From Burkholderiales bacterium (GTDB taxonomy: Bacteria; Pseudomonadota; Gammaproteobacteria; Burkholderiales; UBA6910), in NCBI GenBank assembly GCA_026005015.1, contig BPKG01000003.1, positions 62,001-126,000 of the forward strand: DNA of 64,000 nt, written 5' to 3'. A program made the translations under genes and the position numbers. Within the stretch, counting starts at the first letter, position 1; each line of letters begins with the position of its first letter. Under the pieces are notes generated by a model. That model did not search any database and was not told the DNA's origin. It saw nothing but the letters and a program-made list of their open reading frames with translations. Shown here piece by piece: positions 7,775 to 17,028 of this stretch.

Positions 7775-9940
7775 TTACCAGCGCGCCAGATAGGACACGC
7801 TCAAGATCGTGCCGGGCGAGGCGGTATAAGAGTCGTTGGCCCCGGTGCGCAGCAGTTGCGACTCGCGCACGAAGTAGTCTTCGTTGAGGAGGTTTTCCAC
7901 CGCCAGTTGCAGCGTCCCCCGGCCCCACCGATAGCGGCTGTAGAAGTCTACGGTCACGTAGCCGTCCACCGGGCGTTCCCCGAAGGCGGTGCTCCCGCCG
8001 AAGCGGTCGCGCTCGCCGCTGTAGAGCACTTCCAGGCGGTTCAACCAGCGCTCGGTGGTGGCATGCTCCAGATAGGCGGTCAGCTTGGGCGGCGGAATGC
8101 GGAAGCTGTTGAGATAGGTGTAACGGCCGTCCCGATCGGGATCGGTCTCGCCTTCGAGCCAGGTGAACGTGCCCCCGGTCTTCCAGCGCTTCGACAAGCG
8201 GTGATCGAGGGTGGCCTCGAGGCCGTAGATCCGCTCGGGCGCCCGCACCACTGGCTGGTTGAAGCCGCCCGAAAAAGCGCCCAGCTCCGACTCGTTGTAA
8301 TACACCGCTAGCGAAGTGGCGGTGTTAGCCCACTCGCCACGCACGCCGATCTCGTAGTTGTCCACCTTCTGGGGCGCGAGCTGCAGGGTGTTCACCGACG
8401 CGCCGTTGGGCGCCCCGCGCAGGGTAAGGCCGATGTCGGGCACCGAGAATCCCTGGGAAAAGCTGACATAGGCGCTCAGGGCGCCGGTGAGGGTGTACAC
8501 CGCACCCATGTTGAACAACGGCTCGTCGAAATCCAGCTCTCCGCCCTGCACGGACGCCCCGGCCAGGGTGACGAAGTCGTCCACCGCCACCTGGACCCGC
8601 TCGTAGCGCACGCCGCCGCGCAAGAGCCACCGGCTGCCCACGGGCAGCTCGAGCTGGGCGAACACGCCCAGGTTGTCCTGCCGGATCTCGGGCACCCAGC
8701 CCCGGTCCCCGGTCTTGCGGAACACGAGCCCCCCGCTGGCGTCGAATGCGGCCGGGTCGAAGAGGGAGACGGGCTGGGACGTGGCCTCCTCGGTATAGTC
8801 CAGCCCCCACAACACGCTGAGTGGGAGCCTGCCCTCGAGTTTGCGCTCCACCTCCAGCCGGCCGCCGCTCTTTTCCGACTCCAGCCGCGACTGAAAGATG
8901 CTGTTGCCGAAAATGGCGAACGCGCGGCCGTCGAAGGGGAAGAAGCGGGTGAAGTAGTCGCGACGGAAGATCTGGGCATGGACCCGGTTACCCAGCAGAT
9001 CCCCGTGGCGGTAGTCCAGGTTGGCGGTGATGTTGCGGGTACCCTGGGGATCTTCCAGCACGAGCCCCGGGATCGCCCGGGAGCGCACCGTCCGCGGCGC
9101 AAACGCCTTCACCGCCGGGTCGGATGCGAACTCCGTGTCCTGGATGGCGTCGTAGCGGTCGATGGAGAGCTGGATGCGCTGGTCGCGATCGATGGCGTAG
9201 CCCAGCTTGGCGAGCACGTTCCAGCTATCCGTGTCGGCCAGTCCCCCCTGGCCGTGGGGATCGGGGGGAATGCGCTCGCCATGGGCGTCGAAGAACCCGT
9301 TGGTGCGCTCGAAGGCCAGATTGAGCAGGTAGTCCACGTCTCCGTGACGGCCCGAGAGCTGGGGCCGCAGGAACACGCCCAGGCTGTCGCCGGGATGGGT
9401 CAGCGAGACGCTCGCCCCGGCACTGGCCTCAAGCTCGGCGGGTTTGCCGCTCGCGCGCCGGGTGATGATGTGGATCACGCCGCCCGTGGCGCTGTCGCCG
9501 TAGATGGCGGTGGCGCCGCGGACCACCTCGATGCGCTCGATGGCGGCGAGGTCGATGGTGGCCAGGTTGCGGGAGACGTTGCGCGTGGTGTTCTGGGGCA
9601 CGCCGTCGATCAGCACCGAAACGTTGCGGCCCCGCAGCGTCTGGCCGAAGTTGCTGATGGTGTCGCTCCCGGGCGCGAGGCCGGGCACCTGCTCTCCGAG
9701 AACGTCCCCCAGGTTCTTTCCGCTGCGCGCTTCCCGCTCGATGGTCTCCCGCGTCACCACCGTGACCGAACCGGGAATGGTGGCGATGGACGCTTCCTCG
9801 CGTGTGGCGGAAACCACCACCTCCGAGAGGGTCCCCACGCGCTCGCCCTCGTCGGCGGGCTGGGCTGCCGCCACTCCCACGCTTGCTAGCCCCGCCGCCG
9901 CCCAGGCAGCGGCAACCTGTTGCCGTCGCAAACCGTTCAA
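7775..9940 (-). CDS. TonB-dependent ferric-siderophore receptor (IutA-like)
   Basis: Intact outer-membrane receptor of about 721 residues. A signal peptide (AAAWAAAGLASVGVAAAQPA) is followed by a TonB box (LSEVVVSATR), a plug with GQTLRGRNVSVLIDGVPQ and IERIEVVRGATAIYGDSATG, and a 22-strand barrel ending in Trp (ILSVSYLARW). The plug resembles IutA-type receptors. I place the start at a TTG (9940) because GGGGAG lies seven bases upstream and the signal peptide then begins at once; an ATG at 10048 would add 36 residues of non-signal sequence. A 48-residue gene lies upstream behind a Fur box, and an AGCCAGCC element lies in the gap. The only full-length receptor here without a frameshift. Confidence 0.9.
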   Translation of the reverse strand: MNGLRRQQVAAAWAAAGLASVGVAAAQPADEGERVGTLSEVVVSATREEASIATIPGSVTVVTRETIEREARSGKNLGDVLGEQVPGLAPGSDTISNFGQTLRGRNVSVLIDGVPQNTTRNVSRNLATIDLAAIERIEVVRGATAIYGDSATGGVIHIITRRASGKPAELEASAGASVSLTHPGDSLGVFLRPQLSGRHGDVDYLLNLAFERTNGFFDAHGERIPPDPHGQGGLADTDSWNVLAKLGYAIDRDQRIQLSIDRYDAIQDTEFASDPAVKAFAPRTVRSRAIPGLVLEDPQGTRNITANLDYRHGDLLGNRVHAQIFRRDYFTRFFPFDGRAFAIFGNSIFQSRLESEKSGGRLEVERKLEGRLPLSVLWGLDYTEEATSQPVSLFDPAAFDASGGLVFRKTGDRGWVPEIRQDNLGVFAQLELPVGSRWLLRGGVRYERVQVAVDDFVTLAGASVQGGELDFDEPLFNMGAVYTLTGALSAYVSFSQGFSVPDIGLTLRGAPNGASVNTLQLAPQKVDNYEIGVRGEWANTATSLAVYYNESELGAFSGGFNQPVVRAPERIYGLEATLDHRLSKRWKTGGTFTWLEGETDPDRDGRYTYLNSFRIPPPKLTAYLEHATTERWLNRLEVLYSGERDRFGGSTAFGERPVDGYVTVDFYSRYRWGRGTLQLAVENLLNEDYFVRESQLLRTGANDSYTASPGTILSVSYLARW

Positions 9941-10113
9941 TTCCACTCCCCTTTCTTTCCGTTTGGCCGTCAGTTGCACGAAAACCGCTCGCGCGCCTTT
10001 TTTCGGCGCGCGGCAAGACCAGGCGGCTCCCGCGCAGCGGGGCCGCACAAGGTCACGAGGACAAACAGGAATGAAGACGCATCGCAGAATCCCCCTGAGC
10101 AGCAGTCGTTGTT

Positions 10114-10148
10114 GGCTGGCTACTCAGCGCGATGCTGAATGGCTGGCT
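10114..10148 (-). promoter_or_regulatory. Tandem AGCCAGCC leader element, copy 3
   Basis: Two perfect AGCCAGCC octamers (10141-10148, 10114-10121 on the sense strand) flank a perfect five-pair hairpin TCAGC/GCTGA with a five-base loop. It lies 173 bases before the chosen receptor start. Confidence 0.55.
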
Positions 10149-10187
10149 ACGAAGGTGAAAATTCCGCCGGAATCGGCGAGACGGCAG

Positions 10188-10334
10188 CTACAGCGCGAGC
10201 ACGATGGGCAGCAGGGCCGCGGCCACCACCGCCGCGGCGGCGAGAAACGCCATCCAGGCGACGAAAAGGCGCAAGCGGTTGCGCAGGCCGCGCACGGTTT
10301 GCGGCGGCTCGATCGTCGGCCGAATGGGTTCCAT
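10188..10334 (-). CDS. Small single-pass membrane protein
   Basis: A 48-residue product, MEPIRPTIEPPQTVRGLRNR followed by one strong hydrophobic helix (LFVAWMAFLAAAAVVAAALL) and PIVLAL. AGAGGGGGG lies eight bases before the ATG. It is the first gene after the Fur box at 10403 and leads to the receptor at 7775, so it is probably iron-repressed. Basic residues before the helix suggest the N-terminus is cytoplasmic. I do not recognise a named family. Confidence 0.6.
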   Translation of the reverse strand: MEPIRPTIEPPQTVRGLRNRLRLFVAWMAFLAAAAVVAAALLPIVLAL

Positions 10335-10402
10335 GACAAACGCCCCCCTCTTCCTGGACTGGGAGCCAGGTGGTGCGGACACCCAGGTCAGATGCTCAAC
10401 AA

Positions 10403-10422
10403 AGTAATGAGAATTATATGCG
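10403..10422. promoter_or_regulatory. Fur box (10188 gene and receptor 7775)
   Basis: AGTAATGAGAATTATATGCG is an AT-rich Fur-like site between the end of the DUF3325 gene and the 48-residue gene. Confidence 0.65.
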
Positions 10423-10436
10423 TTTACATTGGCCCG

Positions 10437-10793
10437 TCAACCGATGAATTCCCGGGTCGCCAGCATCACGACGGTCAGCGCCGCCGTAGCGCCGGCCGAG
10501 GCCCAGCTCGAAACGTAGGCGAGCCGCGGCCAGTAGGCGAGCACCAGCACCAGGGCCAGGCCCGCCGCGCCGAGGGCAGCGATCCACAGGAGGCTACCCA
10601 ACCCCCCGCCATCCCGGATGACGGCAGCGGCGAGGGATCCGGCCAGCAGCAAGGCCCCCGCCCCGCGTAAGGCGAACCGCCAGCGCCCCGGGAGAGCGGC
10701 CGCACCCGTTGCCCGGGAAAGGTGGCGAGGCATGGCGAAGGCAAACGCCGCGAGCCCCGCATAGGCGCAAAGAAAAACCAGGGCGAGCAGCAC
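10437..10793 (-). CDS. DUF3325 family membrane protein
   Basis: A 118-residue integral membrane protein with about four hydrophobic segments. The N-terminus LLALVFLCAYAGLAAFAFAM followed by PRHLSRATG fits the DUF3325 family, which travels with PepSY and DUF3649 genes in Fur-controlled receptor operons. The GTG start at 10793 gives the family-like N-terminus; an ATG at 10835 would overlap the preceding PepSY gene. Biochemical role unknown; probably a membrane partner of PepSY in siderophore-iron handling. Confidence 0.75.
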   Translation of the reverse strand: MLLALVFLCAYAGLAAFAFAMPRHLSRATGAAALPGRWRFALRGAGALLLAGSLAAAVIRDGGGLGSLLWIAALGAAGLALVLVLAYWPRLAYVSSWASAGATAALTVVMLATREFIG

Positions 10794-10797
10794 GCCC

Positions 10798-12348
10798 TCA
10801 GCGCTCCTCCGGAACGAGGGACTCTCCGAAGGCAAGGGTCGCGGGCTCGGGGCGGAGGGCGCGGAACCGAAGCCTGCGCCATGCCATGCCCGCCACGAAC
10901 CCCGTCGCGAGGAGCACCAGGTCTACGCCGGCGATCGTCCATTGCCCGCCCGCGATCGTTTTCACCAAGTGATCGCCCGTGGTGAGCCCGTTTAGCGCCG
11001 GAACCGCAAGGCCCAGGACCGCCACCGCCAAGGTCTGACCGCGCCATGGATGGGCGGCCCACCAAGCGTGCACTCCGCTCGCCAGCCAGACGGCGAAAAA
11101 CACTCCCATCTCCCACTGCAGGCGTCCGGCCAGCGCTTCCGGCAGCAGCCGGTTGGCGGCCAGCATGGCCAGCGTCGCCACGAGCACCCCGAGGGTGCCG
11201 GCGCAGGAAGTGGCTTCCACGACCCTCCAACCACTGGCGACGGACGGCGCGTGCTTGGACCGCCGCTTTTCTAGCCAGAGGAGCAGCCCCGTCGCGATCA
11301 TCACGCAGGAAGCCAGCCCCATGAGGAAGTACAACCAGCGCAGCCACCCGTGCTCGAAGGCCACGAAGTGCAGCCCGGAAATGAAGCGCTGCGCCCGCAT
11401 CGCCGGGCCCATGGACTCGCGCGCGAGCACCGCGCCGGTGGCGCCGTCGAAGTAGACCGTGTCGGTGACGTAGGCCACCCGGTCGTGAGGCTCACGCCGG
11501 ATCTCCACCACCGCGTGGGCGTCGCCGGGATGGCGGATCGTAACGCGACCCACCCGCGCATCGCCCCAGAGGCGCACGGCCTTCGCGACCATGGCATCGA
11601 TGGAGGCAAGGGTTCCCGGAACGCCGGCGATCGGGCGCTCGTAACCCGCGACCGCCTCTTTGAGATAAGCCTGGCGGTCGCCGCCGTAGACGATGTGCAC
11701 GCCCGCCTTAATGTAGATCAGGTAGAAGATGATCAAGCCGGAGAGCGGCATGACGAAATGGAACGGCAGCAGCAGCACCGAGGCGACGTTATGTAGGTCA
11801 AGCACCGCGCGACCCGCGTGCTTGTAGGGGCGGAAGGTGAAGAAGTCTCTGAAGATGCGCCGGTGGATCACCACCCCCGAAACGAGCGCAGCCAGCATCG
11901 CCATCGCCGCGAGACCCACAAGCCAAATGCCGAGGTCGAGCCAGCGCAGGTGCAGGCTGTAGTGAAAGGGGTAGAAAAAGCGTGTCCCGCCCGGACTGCC
12001 GGTTTCCGGCAGCAGTCGGTGGCTTACCGGATCGACGTCGCGAATGGCAAACGGGAAGCCGGGTCGCGACCAGCCAATGCGCAGCGTCGGCTCGCGTTCA
12101 TTTGGATGGTAGATGAACCAGGACGTCGCATCCGGGGCGAGAGCCTGGAGATGGGGCAGCGCAGCCCGGTCGATGGACACAGGTCCGGCCGGCGCCGGCA
12201 GCCGGGTCGCCGGCATCATCCACCGGTCGATCTCCCGGTCGAACACCGAGAGGCCCCCCATGAAGAAAATGAGAAACAGCAGCGCACCGAACAGCACGCC
12301 GCTCCAGGTGTGCAGGTAATCCATCGACCGCCGGAAATCGGGGGACAT
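10798..12348 (-). CDS. PepSY-associated TM helix protein (long form)
   Basis: Inner-membrane protein of 516 residues of the PepSY_TM (COG3182) family. It begins MSPDFRRSMDYLHTWSGVLF with the first membrane helix, has a large periplasmic region between the first and second helices (PepSY fold) and further conserved His in HNVASVLLLPFHFVMPLSGL and FISGLHFVAFEHGW. The ATG at 12348 lies 8 bases after the DUF3649 stop. The order receptor, DUF4198, DUF3649, PepSY, DUF3325 points to processing of an imported ferric ligand, probably by reduction (inferred). Confidence 0.88.
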   Translation of the reverse strand: MSPDFRRSMDYLHTWSGVLFGALLFLIFFMGGLSVFDREIDRWMMPATRLPAPAGPVSIDRAALPHLQALAPDATSWFIYHPNEREPTLRIGWSRPGFPFAIRDVDPVSHRLLPETGSPGGTRFFYPFHYSLHLRWLDLGIWLVGLAAMAMLAALVSGVVIHRRIFRDFFTFRPYKHAGRAVLDLHNVASVLLLPFHFVMPLSGLIIFYLIYIKAGVHIVYGGDRQAYLKEAVAGYERPIAGVPGTLASIDAMVAKAVRLWGDARVGRVTIRHPGDAHAVVEIRREPHDRVAYVTDTVYFDGATGAVLARESMGPAMRAQRFISGLHFVAFEHGWLRWLYFLMGLASCVMIATGLLLWLEKRRSKHAPSVASGWRVVEATSCAGTLGVLVATLAMLAANRLLPEALAGRLQWEMGVFFAVWLASGVHAWWAAHPWRGQTLAVAVLGLAVPALNGLTTGDHLVKTIAGGQWTIAGVDLVLLATGFVAGMAWRRLRFRALRPEPATLAFGESLVPEER

Positions 12349-12356
12349 CGGCGCGC

Positions 12357-12644
12357 TCAATCCAGCCAGAACTTGAGCCCCAGGGCGGCGGCGCCGAACA
12401 GGGCCGATCCCGCCAGCAATGCCGCCCAAGCGCGCGCGGCGCTTCTGGCCGCAAAGGCCCAGACCACCGCGATCAGATAGACCACGAAGGACAGCATGCT
12501 CCCCGTCACCACCGCCTCGGCGCGTGCGAGCGGCAGCGCGAGGGAAGCGAAGGCGGCGAAGGCATAGGCGAAGGCATAGCCCGCAAGCACTGCTGCCAGG
12601 GCGCGCGATACGCCTTCGGCGGCGGACACGATGGAGCGGCTCAT
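12357..12644 (-). CDS. DUF3649 family membrane protein
   Basis: A 95-residue protein with three hydrophobic helices (ALAAVLAGYAFAYAFAAFAS, VVTGSMLSFVVYLIAVVWAF, AWAALLAGSALFGAAALGLK). Size, topology and place between receptor and PepSY genes match DUF3649. Function unknown; always an accessory of iron-siderophore loci. It sits in the receptor 13440 operon. Confidence 0.75.
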   Translation of the reverse strand: MSRSIVSAAEGVSRALAAVLAGYAFAYAFAAFASLALPLARAEAVVTGSMLSFVVYLIAVVWAFAARSAARAWAALLAGSALFGAAALGLKFWLD

Positions 12645-12721
12645 GGGCTCACTTACGGACGTCTGTCGGCTCGCGGCTGTTGCCGAGCGCGGGCTGGCAA
12701 GCGCCCTCATGCGACAGCTTC

Positions 12722-13408
12722 TCACCGGGCATAAAAGGACAACGAAGCGCGGTGACGCAGCGCCGCGTGAGGCTTGCCCTCGAATTCGCCAGGCAGGCGC
12801 TCCAAGTGCACGAGGTCGAGCACATACAGTCCCGGCCACGGTGTCGCGATGCGCACCCGTCCCCAGGCGTCGGTGCGCAGCTCCTGCATCCAGAGGTTGG
12901 GGGCGTAGACGAAGAGTTTGGCATTCGCAAGCGGCTCGCCGCGGAACTCGACGCGGAACGACCCGAACTCGTCCGTCGTCGGCAGAATATCGAGCGTCAT
13001 CGGCTGCGCGGCCGCCGTGCGTGCCTGCTCGGGTACGTAGCGCGCATAGAACATGGGCTTCACGATGCCGATTCCGTAAGGGGAGAGATCCTGCACCGGC
13101 GCGGAGAGTTCGACGGCAAGCAGCACCGCTCCGGGCTGGACCGTGCCGAGCGCGAAGTGATCCGCCCGGCGTTGCGCCGCTAAGGGTTGCGATTCTCCCC
13201 CGGGTGCAACGCTCAATACGCGGGGCGCGGGAATTTCATCCAGACGACCCGGAGAACGCTCGCGTTTGCCTTCCTGGTACTCGCCAAAGAATAGCCTCGC
13301 CTGCCCTTCATGCGTCTCGATCCAAAGATAATGCGCGAATCCCGCAGGAGCCCGGATCAGGCCCAAGATCGCCACCAGACTGATCACGACCGCACGCGCT
13401 CTTCCCAT
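12722..13408 (-). CDS. DUF4198-type exported protein
   Basis: A 228-residue exported protein: signal peptide ending at AGFA, then HYLWIETHEGQARLFFGEYQ, the start of the DUF4198 domain related to NikM/CbiK-like periplasmic metal-handling proteins. A C-terminal Ig-like segment (AWGRVRIATPWPGLYVLDLV) is typical. AGGAG lies before the ATG at 13408, 31 bases after the receptor stop. It may help present iron or another metal in the periplasm; substrate not known. Confidence 0.75.
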   Translation of the reverse strand: MGRARAVVISLVAILGLIRAPAGFAHYLWIETHEGQARLFFGEYQEGKRERSPGRLDEIPAPRVLSVAPGGESQPLAAQRRADHFALGTVQPGAVLLAVELSAPVQDLSPYGIGIVKPMFYARYVPEQARTAAAQPMTLDILPTTDEFGSFRVEFRGEPLANAKLFVYAPNLWMQELRTDAWGRVRIATPWPGLYVLDLVHLERLPGEFEGKPHAALRHRASLSFYAR

Positions 13409-13439
13409 CGACGCCACTCCTCTTAAGCTGGAAATGCAT

Positions 13440-15467
13440 TTAAAGCTTGATCTCCGCACCGGCATAAACGGTGCGCGTCAATCCAGGAAAAATGCCGTTG
13501 AAGAACGCTTGCCGGCGCTCTCGATACACCTTGTCGAAAAGATTCTCTACACCTGCGAACACCGTCCAGCCGTCCCCGCGATATTCGGAACGCAGGTTGA
13601 AGACCGTGTAAGCTGGGATCTGCCCCTTCGCTCCATCCGGGCTCTCGGCTACCGTGTTCGCGGCGTCGCTGAATTGACGCCCTACGTGCCATGCCTCCAC
13701 GCGTGCAAAGTAGGGGCCACTCTCCCAGTTCGCTCCCGCCGCACCCTTGACCTTCGGCGCCGACGGCAGCTCGTTGCCAGCGTTGGCGCCGCTGCGGAAC
13801 TCGGTGCGCAGCAGCGTGAAGCTCGCGTCGGCGCTGAATCCGTGCCAAAGCCGCGCCTTCAGCGCGCCTTCCAAGCCCTCATGGAGCGTATCCTGCGCGT
13901 TGACCAGTTTGCCCGCTTCGGAGACGATCTGGTTATCGAAGGCGATCCGGAAAAGCGCGACCTCGCCTTTCATGCGCTCGGTAAAACGGCCGCGCGCGCC
14001 GATCTCCAGGTTGAGCGCCTTTTCCGCGTTCAGGTCGTTGTCCGTGCCCGTGGTCGGGTCAACCGCCTGGCTGAACTGCGGCGGCGAGAACGTCCTGAAG
14101 GCGTTCGCAAACAAAACTGTGTCCGGATTCAGCTCGTAGCTTGCGCCGATTCCGCCGATCAACTCGGCGGTGGTCGCGCTGCCGCTGACGCCGCTCGGCA
14201 AGCCGTTGCGGAGCCCGATCCGAATCGTCTGGTCGATGTATTCATAGCGCAGGCCGGGGCGCAGGGAAAGACGATCGGTGACCCGGTAGTCGAGCTCGGT
14301 GTAGGCGGAGAGCGCAGTAGTTTCGTTGGTCGCCTCCTGGCGGGTGACGCCGCTGCGCGCGTCGACCGCTGCTCCGCGGCGCTGGGGATCCTGCATGCGC
14401 TCGTAATGCGTACGCACGCCTGCCGTCCACGCACCCCAGTTGTGCCGCACTCGAAGCCGCGGCTCCAGGCCAATCACGAAAAAGTCGCGCAGGAACTGGC
14501 TATTCGTTGTGGGATTGGCCGCATCCACGCCGTCCGCGATGAACCAGTTGCGCTCGAACCAGTTGCTGTAGAACAGCGTTTCAAGCGCGGTGCCGTCGCC
14601 GACGGGCTGACTCCAGCGAATATCGAAGGCCGCGCGATTTCCCTCGAACTCATCGTGGGAGCGCTGGCTCGAGTTGGGATCCGCGAGAAACTGCGCAACG
14701 CTGAGCCCGCCCGGCGTCTGTGCGATCTCCCGGTATCCGTGCAATCCGAAGCGTAGGCCCCCCCCGATCCGTAGCCACATCGAGCAGGAGATCCAGTCCG
14801 TTGATCTCCGTGTCGGTGTTGTCCCGCACCGTTCGCCCGGTCTTGTTGTAGGCGGTGGCGAGAAAGCCCAGATGGCGGAAAGCATTGCCGTACGTGAATT
14901 GGGTGCTAAACAGCTCGCCCTGCCGCACGGTCTCTGTAAAAGTCAATTCCCGCTGCCGGGGAGGGCGGCGCAATCTGTAGTTGATCACGCCGCCGACCGT
15001 ATTCGGGCCATACAGGACCGAGGAGGGCCGCGGATCACGTCGATCGACTCGATCAGCTCCACCGGTACATTGAAGTAGGCCGCCGGATCGCCGTAGACCG
15101 CGGGCTGAAACGGTATGCCGTCCATGAGCAGCAACGTCTTGCGGCTGCGTTCTGGATTCAAGCCGCGGAAGCCTATGTTGGGGCGAAGCCCCCGGCCATC
15201 TTCCGCGACGACGTGGATACCCGGCACGCCCCGAAGCACATCGTCGGTCGAAAGCGGCCGAACCTGCCTGATTTCGTCTGGGGTCACTTCGGTCGCCGCG
15301 CCAGCACTGACACCACCCACCTCGTAGGCGGGTTTGCGCTGACCTTTGACCTGGACTTCGGGCAGGATCAACGCGCCTTCTTGCGCAAGGCAGGCAACGG
15401 TGTTTTGGGTCAAAAAAGCGATACCCAGCGCGAGCTGCGAAAAAGCGATCGGTTTGTTTTTCCCCAT
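13440..15467 (-). pseudogene. TonB-dependent receptor (FecA-like), two compensating frameshifts
   Basis: Receptor of about 670 residues when repaired, resembling FecA/Fe(III)-dicitrate-type receptors. The N-terminal frame holds a signal peptide, LPEVQVKGQRK, and plug motifs LRPNIGFRGLNPERSRKTLL and ELIESIDVIRGP. One base is missing near 15030 within GGCCCTCC, so PSSVLYGPNTVGGVINYRL is in another frame; near 14760 a run of eight G must be read as seven to return to the first frame, which then continues to the C-terminus (YAGAEIKL). Without correction the protein stops at about residue 160. A Fur box and an AGCCAGCC element precede it and the DUF4198-DUF3325 genes follow. Confidence 0.85.
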
Positions 15468-15503
15468 CGCGAGGCTCCCTCTTTGAACGATCTAGTTTGT
15501 CAA

Positions 15504-15552
15504 GGCTGGCTGGCGCCCGGCTGGCAGGAAGCCCGATGGGCATTGGCTGGCT
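15504..15552 (-). promoter_or_regulatory. Tandem AGCCAGCC leader element, copy 4
   Basis: The sense strand carries AGCCAGCC at 15545-15552, TGCCAGCC at 15519-15526 and GCCAGCCAGCC at 15504-15514, with a GCCC-ATC-GGGC hairpin between the first two. The last copy ends 36 bases before the receptor ATG. Confidence 0.5.
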
Positions 15553-15555
15553 TAT

Positions 15556-15575
15556 CGATAACCATTCTCACTCGC
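15556..15575. promoter_or_regulatory. Fur box (receptor 13440-15467)
   Basis: On the minus strand GAGTGAGAATGGTTATCGAT resembles a Fur site directly upstream of the AGCCAGCC element. Confidence 0.6.
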
Positions 15576-15674
15576 ATCCAGGCCGCGGTCAGAGGGCAGG
15601 CGTCCGATCCCCCGGCTGGTTGCGGGCACACGCTGCAAGTCCGAAGCCGACCGTCGGCGCTCGGTGTGTGTTAC

Positions 15675-15700
15675 CATGACCATGGTCATGTCCATGGTCA
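15675..15700. promoter_or_regulatory. Operator of the toxin-antitoxin pair at 15718
   Basis: CATGACCATGGTCATG (15675-15690) is a perfect 16-base palindrome, and its core recurs as GTCCATGGTCA at 15690-15700, twelve bases further on. Such stacked sites just before a Phd-type antitoxin are typical autorepression operators. Confidence 0.6.
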
Positions 15701-15717
15701 AACTACGGAAACGCCCC

Positions 15718-15945
15718 ATGCAAACCATCAAAGCTTCCGAATTCAAGGCCAAATGCCTGGCACTGATGGACGAAGTCGCCCGCACTGGCAGGCCAATCCT
15801 GATCACGAAGAACGGGAGGCCCGTCGCCGAGCTACGGGCGCATTCCTCGCGCGAGCGCCAGCCTGCAGGCGTGTGGAAAGGCAAAGTAATGATCAAGGGC
15901 GACATCATCTCCCCGCTTGATGTGGACTGGGAAGCCCTGCAGTGA
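15718..15945 (+). CDS. Phd/YefM-type antitoxin
   Basis: A 75-residue antitoxin, MQTIKASEFKAKCLALMDEV followed by GRPILITKNGRPVAEL, the Phd/YefM DNA-binding fold. The C-terminal IIKGDIISPLDVDW-like segment would contact the toxin. The ATG at 15718 is preferred over 15664 because the earlier one lies inside the palindromic operator. The stop overlaps the toxin start as GTGA. Confidence 0.88.
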   Translation: MQTIKASEFKAKCLALMDEVARTGRPILITKNGRPVAELRAHSSRERQPAGVWKGKVMIKGDIISPLDVDWEALQ

Positions 15946-16346
15946 CGGTGCTGCTCGATACCCACGCCGTCGTCTGGTACGCCACGGAGGACGCTCGCCT
16001 TGGCCGGCGCAGTCGATCCATCGCCAACGCAGCGGCCAGCAGCGGCATGCTCGCTGTCTCGGCGGTGAGCTTCTGGGAAATTGCGCTGCTTGCCGCCAAG
16101 AAGCGGTTGCAACTCTTCGATTCGCCTGCGGTGCTGCGCGCTCTACTGCTCGACTCGGGCATCCATGAGTTTGCTCTTACCGGGGACATTGCCCTGCTCT
16201 CGGTGGAGCTTAGCCTGCACGGCGATCCGGCAGACCGGTTTATCGCCGCCACTGCAATTGTGCATCGCGCGACCCTGGTCACTGCCGACCAGCGATTGCT
16301 GGGCTTGCGGCATCGTGGGTTAAAACGGCAAAACGCAAGTCGTTGA
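15942..16346 (+). CDS. vapC: PIN-domain toxin (VapC-like)
   Basis: A 134-residue PIN ribonuclease starting at GTG. Asp in LLDTHAVVWY, Glu in VSFWEIALL, Asp in HGDPADRFIAATA and Asp in TADQRLL mark the active site. It overlaps its antitoxin by four bases and lies between receptor locus 13440-15467 and the Fur-linked genes at 16561. Confidence 0.9.
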   Translation: MTVLLDTHAVVWYATEDARLGRRSRSIANAAASSGMLAVSAVSFWEIALLAAKKRLQLFDSPAVLRALLLDSGIHEFALTGDIALLSVELSLHGDPADRFIAATAIVHRATLVTADQRLLGLRHRGLKRQNASR

Positions 16347-16492
16347 TCTGATAGTTTTTGATCCCCCTACCGGCTCAGGGCGAACGGCTTTGGTTACCCG
16401 TGAGGGCAAGGCTTTTTTGCCGCGGGCTGCGTATCCCTTGGGAACGTCGGGCTGCCTTGCCAAGCCGGACAGAGAAAGGAAAACAGCCTGGC

Positions 16493-16515
16493 AAATGAGA
16501 ATAATTTGCATTATG
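16493..16515. promoter_or_regulatory. Fur box (16561 cluster)
   Basis: AAATGAGAATAATTTGCATTATG lies 46 bases before the ATG of the exported protein gene and suggests that the rightward cluster is iron-regulated. Confidence 0.65.
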
Positions 16516-16560
16516 CTAAAGGTGTTCCCTCAGTCGGGGATAGCCGCAACGGAGGTCACT

Positions 16561-16908
16561 ATGAAGGCGACGACCTTTCTTTCCTCTTCCGCGGCGGCGG
16601 CCGTTCTGCTCCTGGCCGCCGGCTTCGCTTGGGCTGAGCCGCCCGGCCTCGACACCGCTCGGGAAAGCGTGCGGCAAGGCACGGCCGTGGCGCCGGAAGT
16701 GCTCCGGGGCGTGGAGGAGCAGGTGCCCGAAGACGCCAAGCCCGCCATTCGCCGCAGCCGCGAAGCCAGCGGAATCGGCCGACGGGAAGCGCTGGAAGCC
16801 TTGGACCGGAGTCGAGACATGGGGGGCGGCCCTCCCATGGGCGCCGTTCCCGGCCGACCGCCCTTTGCCGGCGGGCCGCCCGCGGGCGTGGGTCGGGGCC
16901 GTCCCTGA
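16561..16908 (+). CDS. Small exported Gly/Pro-rich protein
   Basis: A 115-residue product with a clear signal peptide (STFL-type start MKATTFLSSSAAAAVLLLAA, cleaved near WAEPP). The mature part has a helical middle (SREASGIGRREALEALDRSR) and a Gly/Pro-rich, low-complexity tail ending GVGRGRP. CGGAGG precedes the ATG. A Fur box lies upstream and a lipoprotein and an OB-fold protein follow on the same strand, 120 and 576 bases on. No family recognised. Confidence 0.65.
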   Translation: MKATTFLSSSAAAAVLLLAAGFAWAEPPGLDTARESVRQGTAVAPEVLRGVEEQVPEDAKPAIRRSREASGIGRREALEALDRSRDMGGGPPMGAVPGRPPFAGGPPAGVGRGRP

Positions 16909-17028
16909 GGAACGGCCGAAAGGCGCGGGCCGAACCACCCTGACGCCGTTGGCCCGCCCCTGCCCCTCAGGGCGGAGAAACATTGGCGCCCGGGGAGCGT
17001 CCAACCGGTAACGCTATCGGAGATCCCC

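Noticed and set aside
7622-8311. Open frame on the plus strand
   Set aside because: It runs opposite to the well-supported receptor gene and its translation has no family features; it is a shadow frame.
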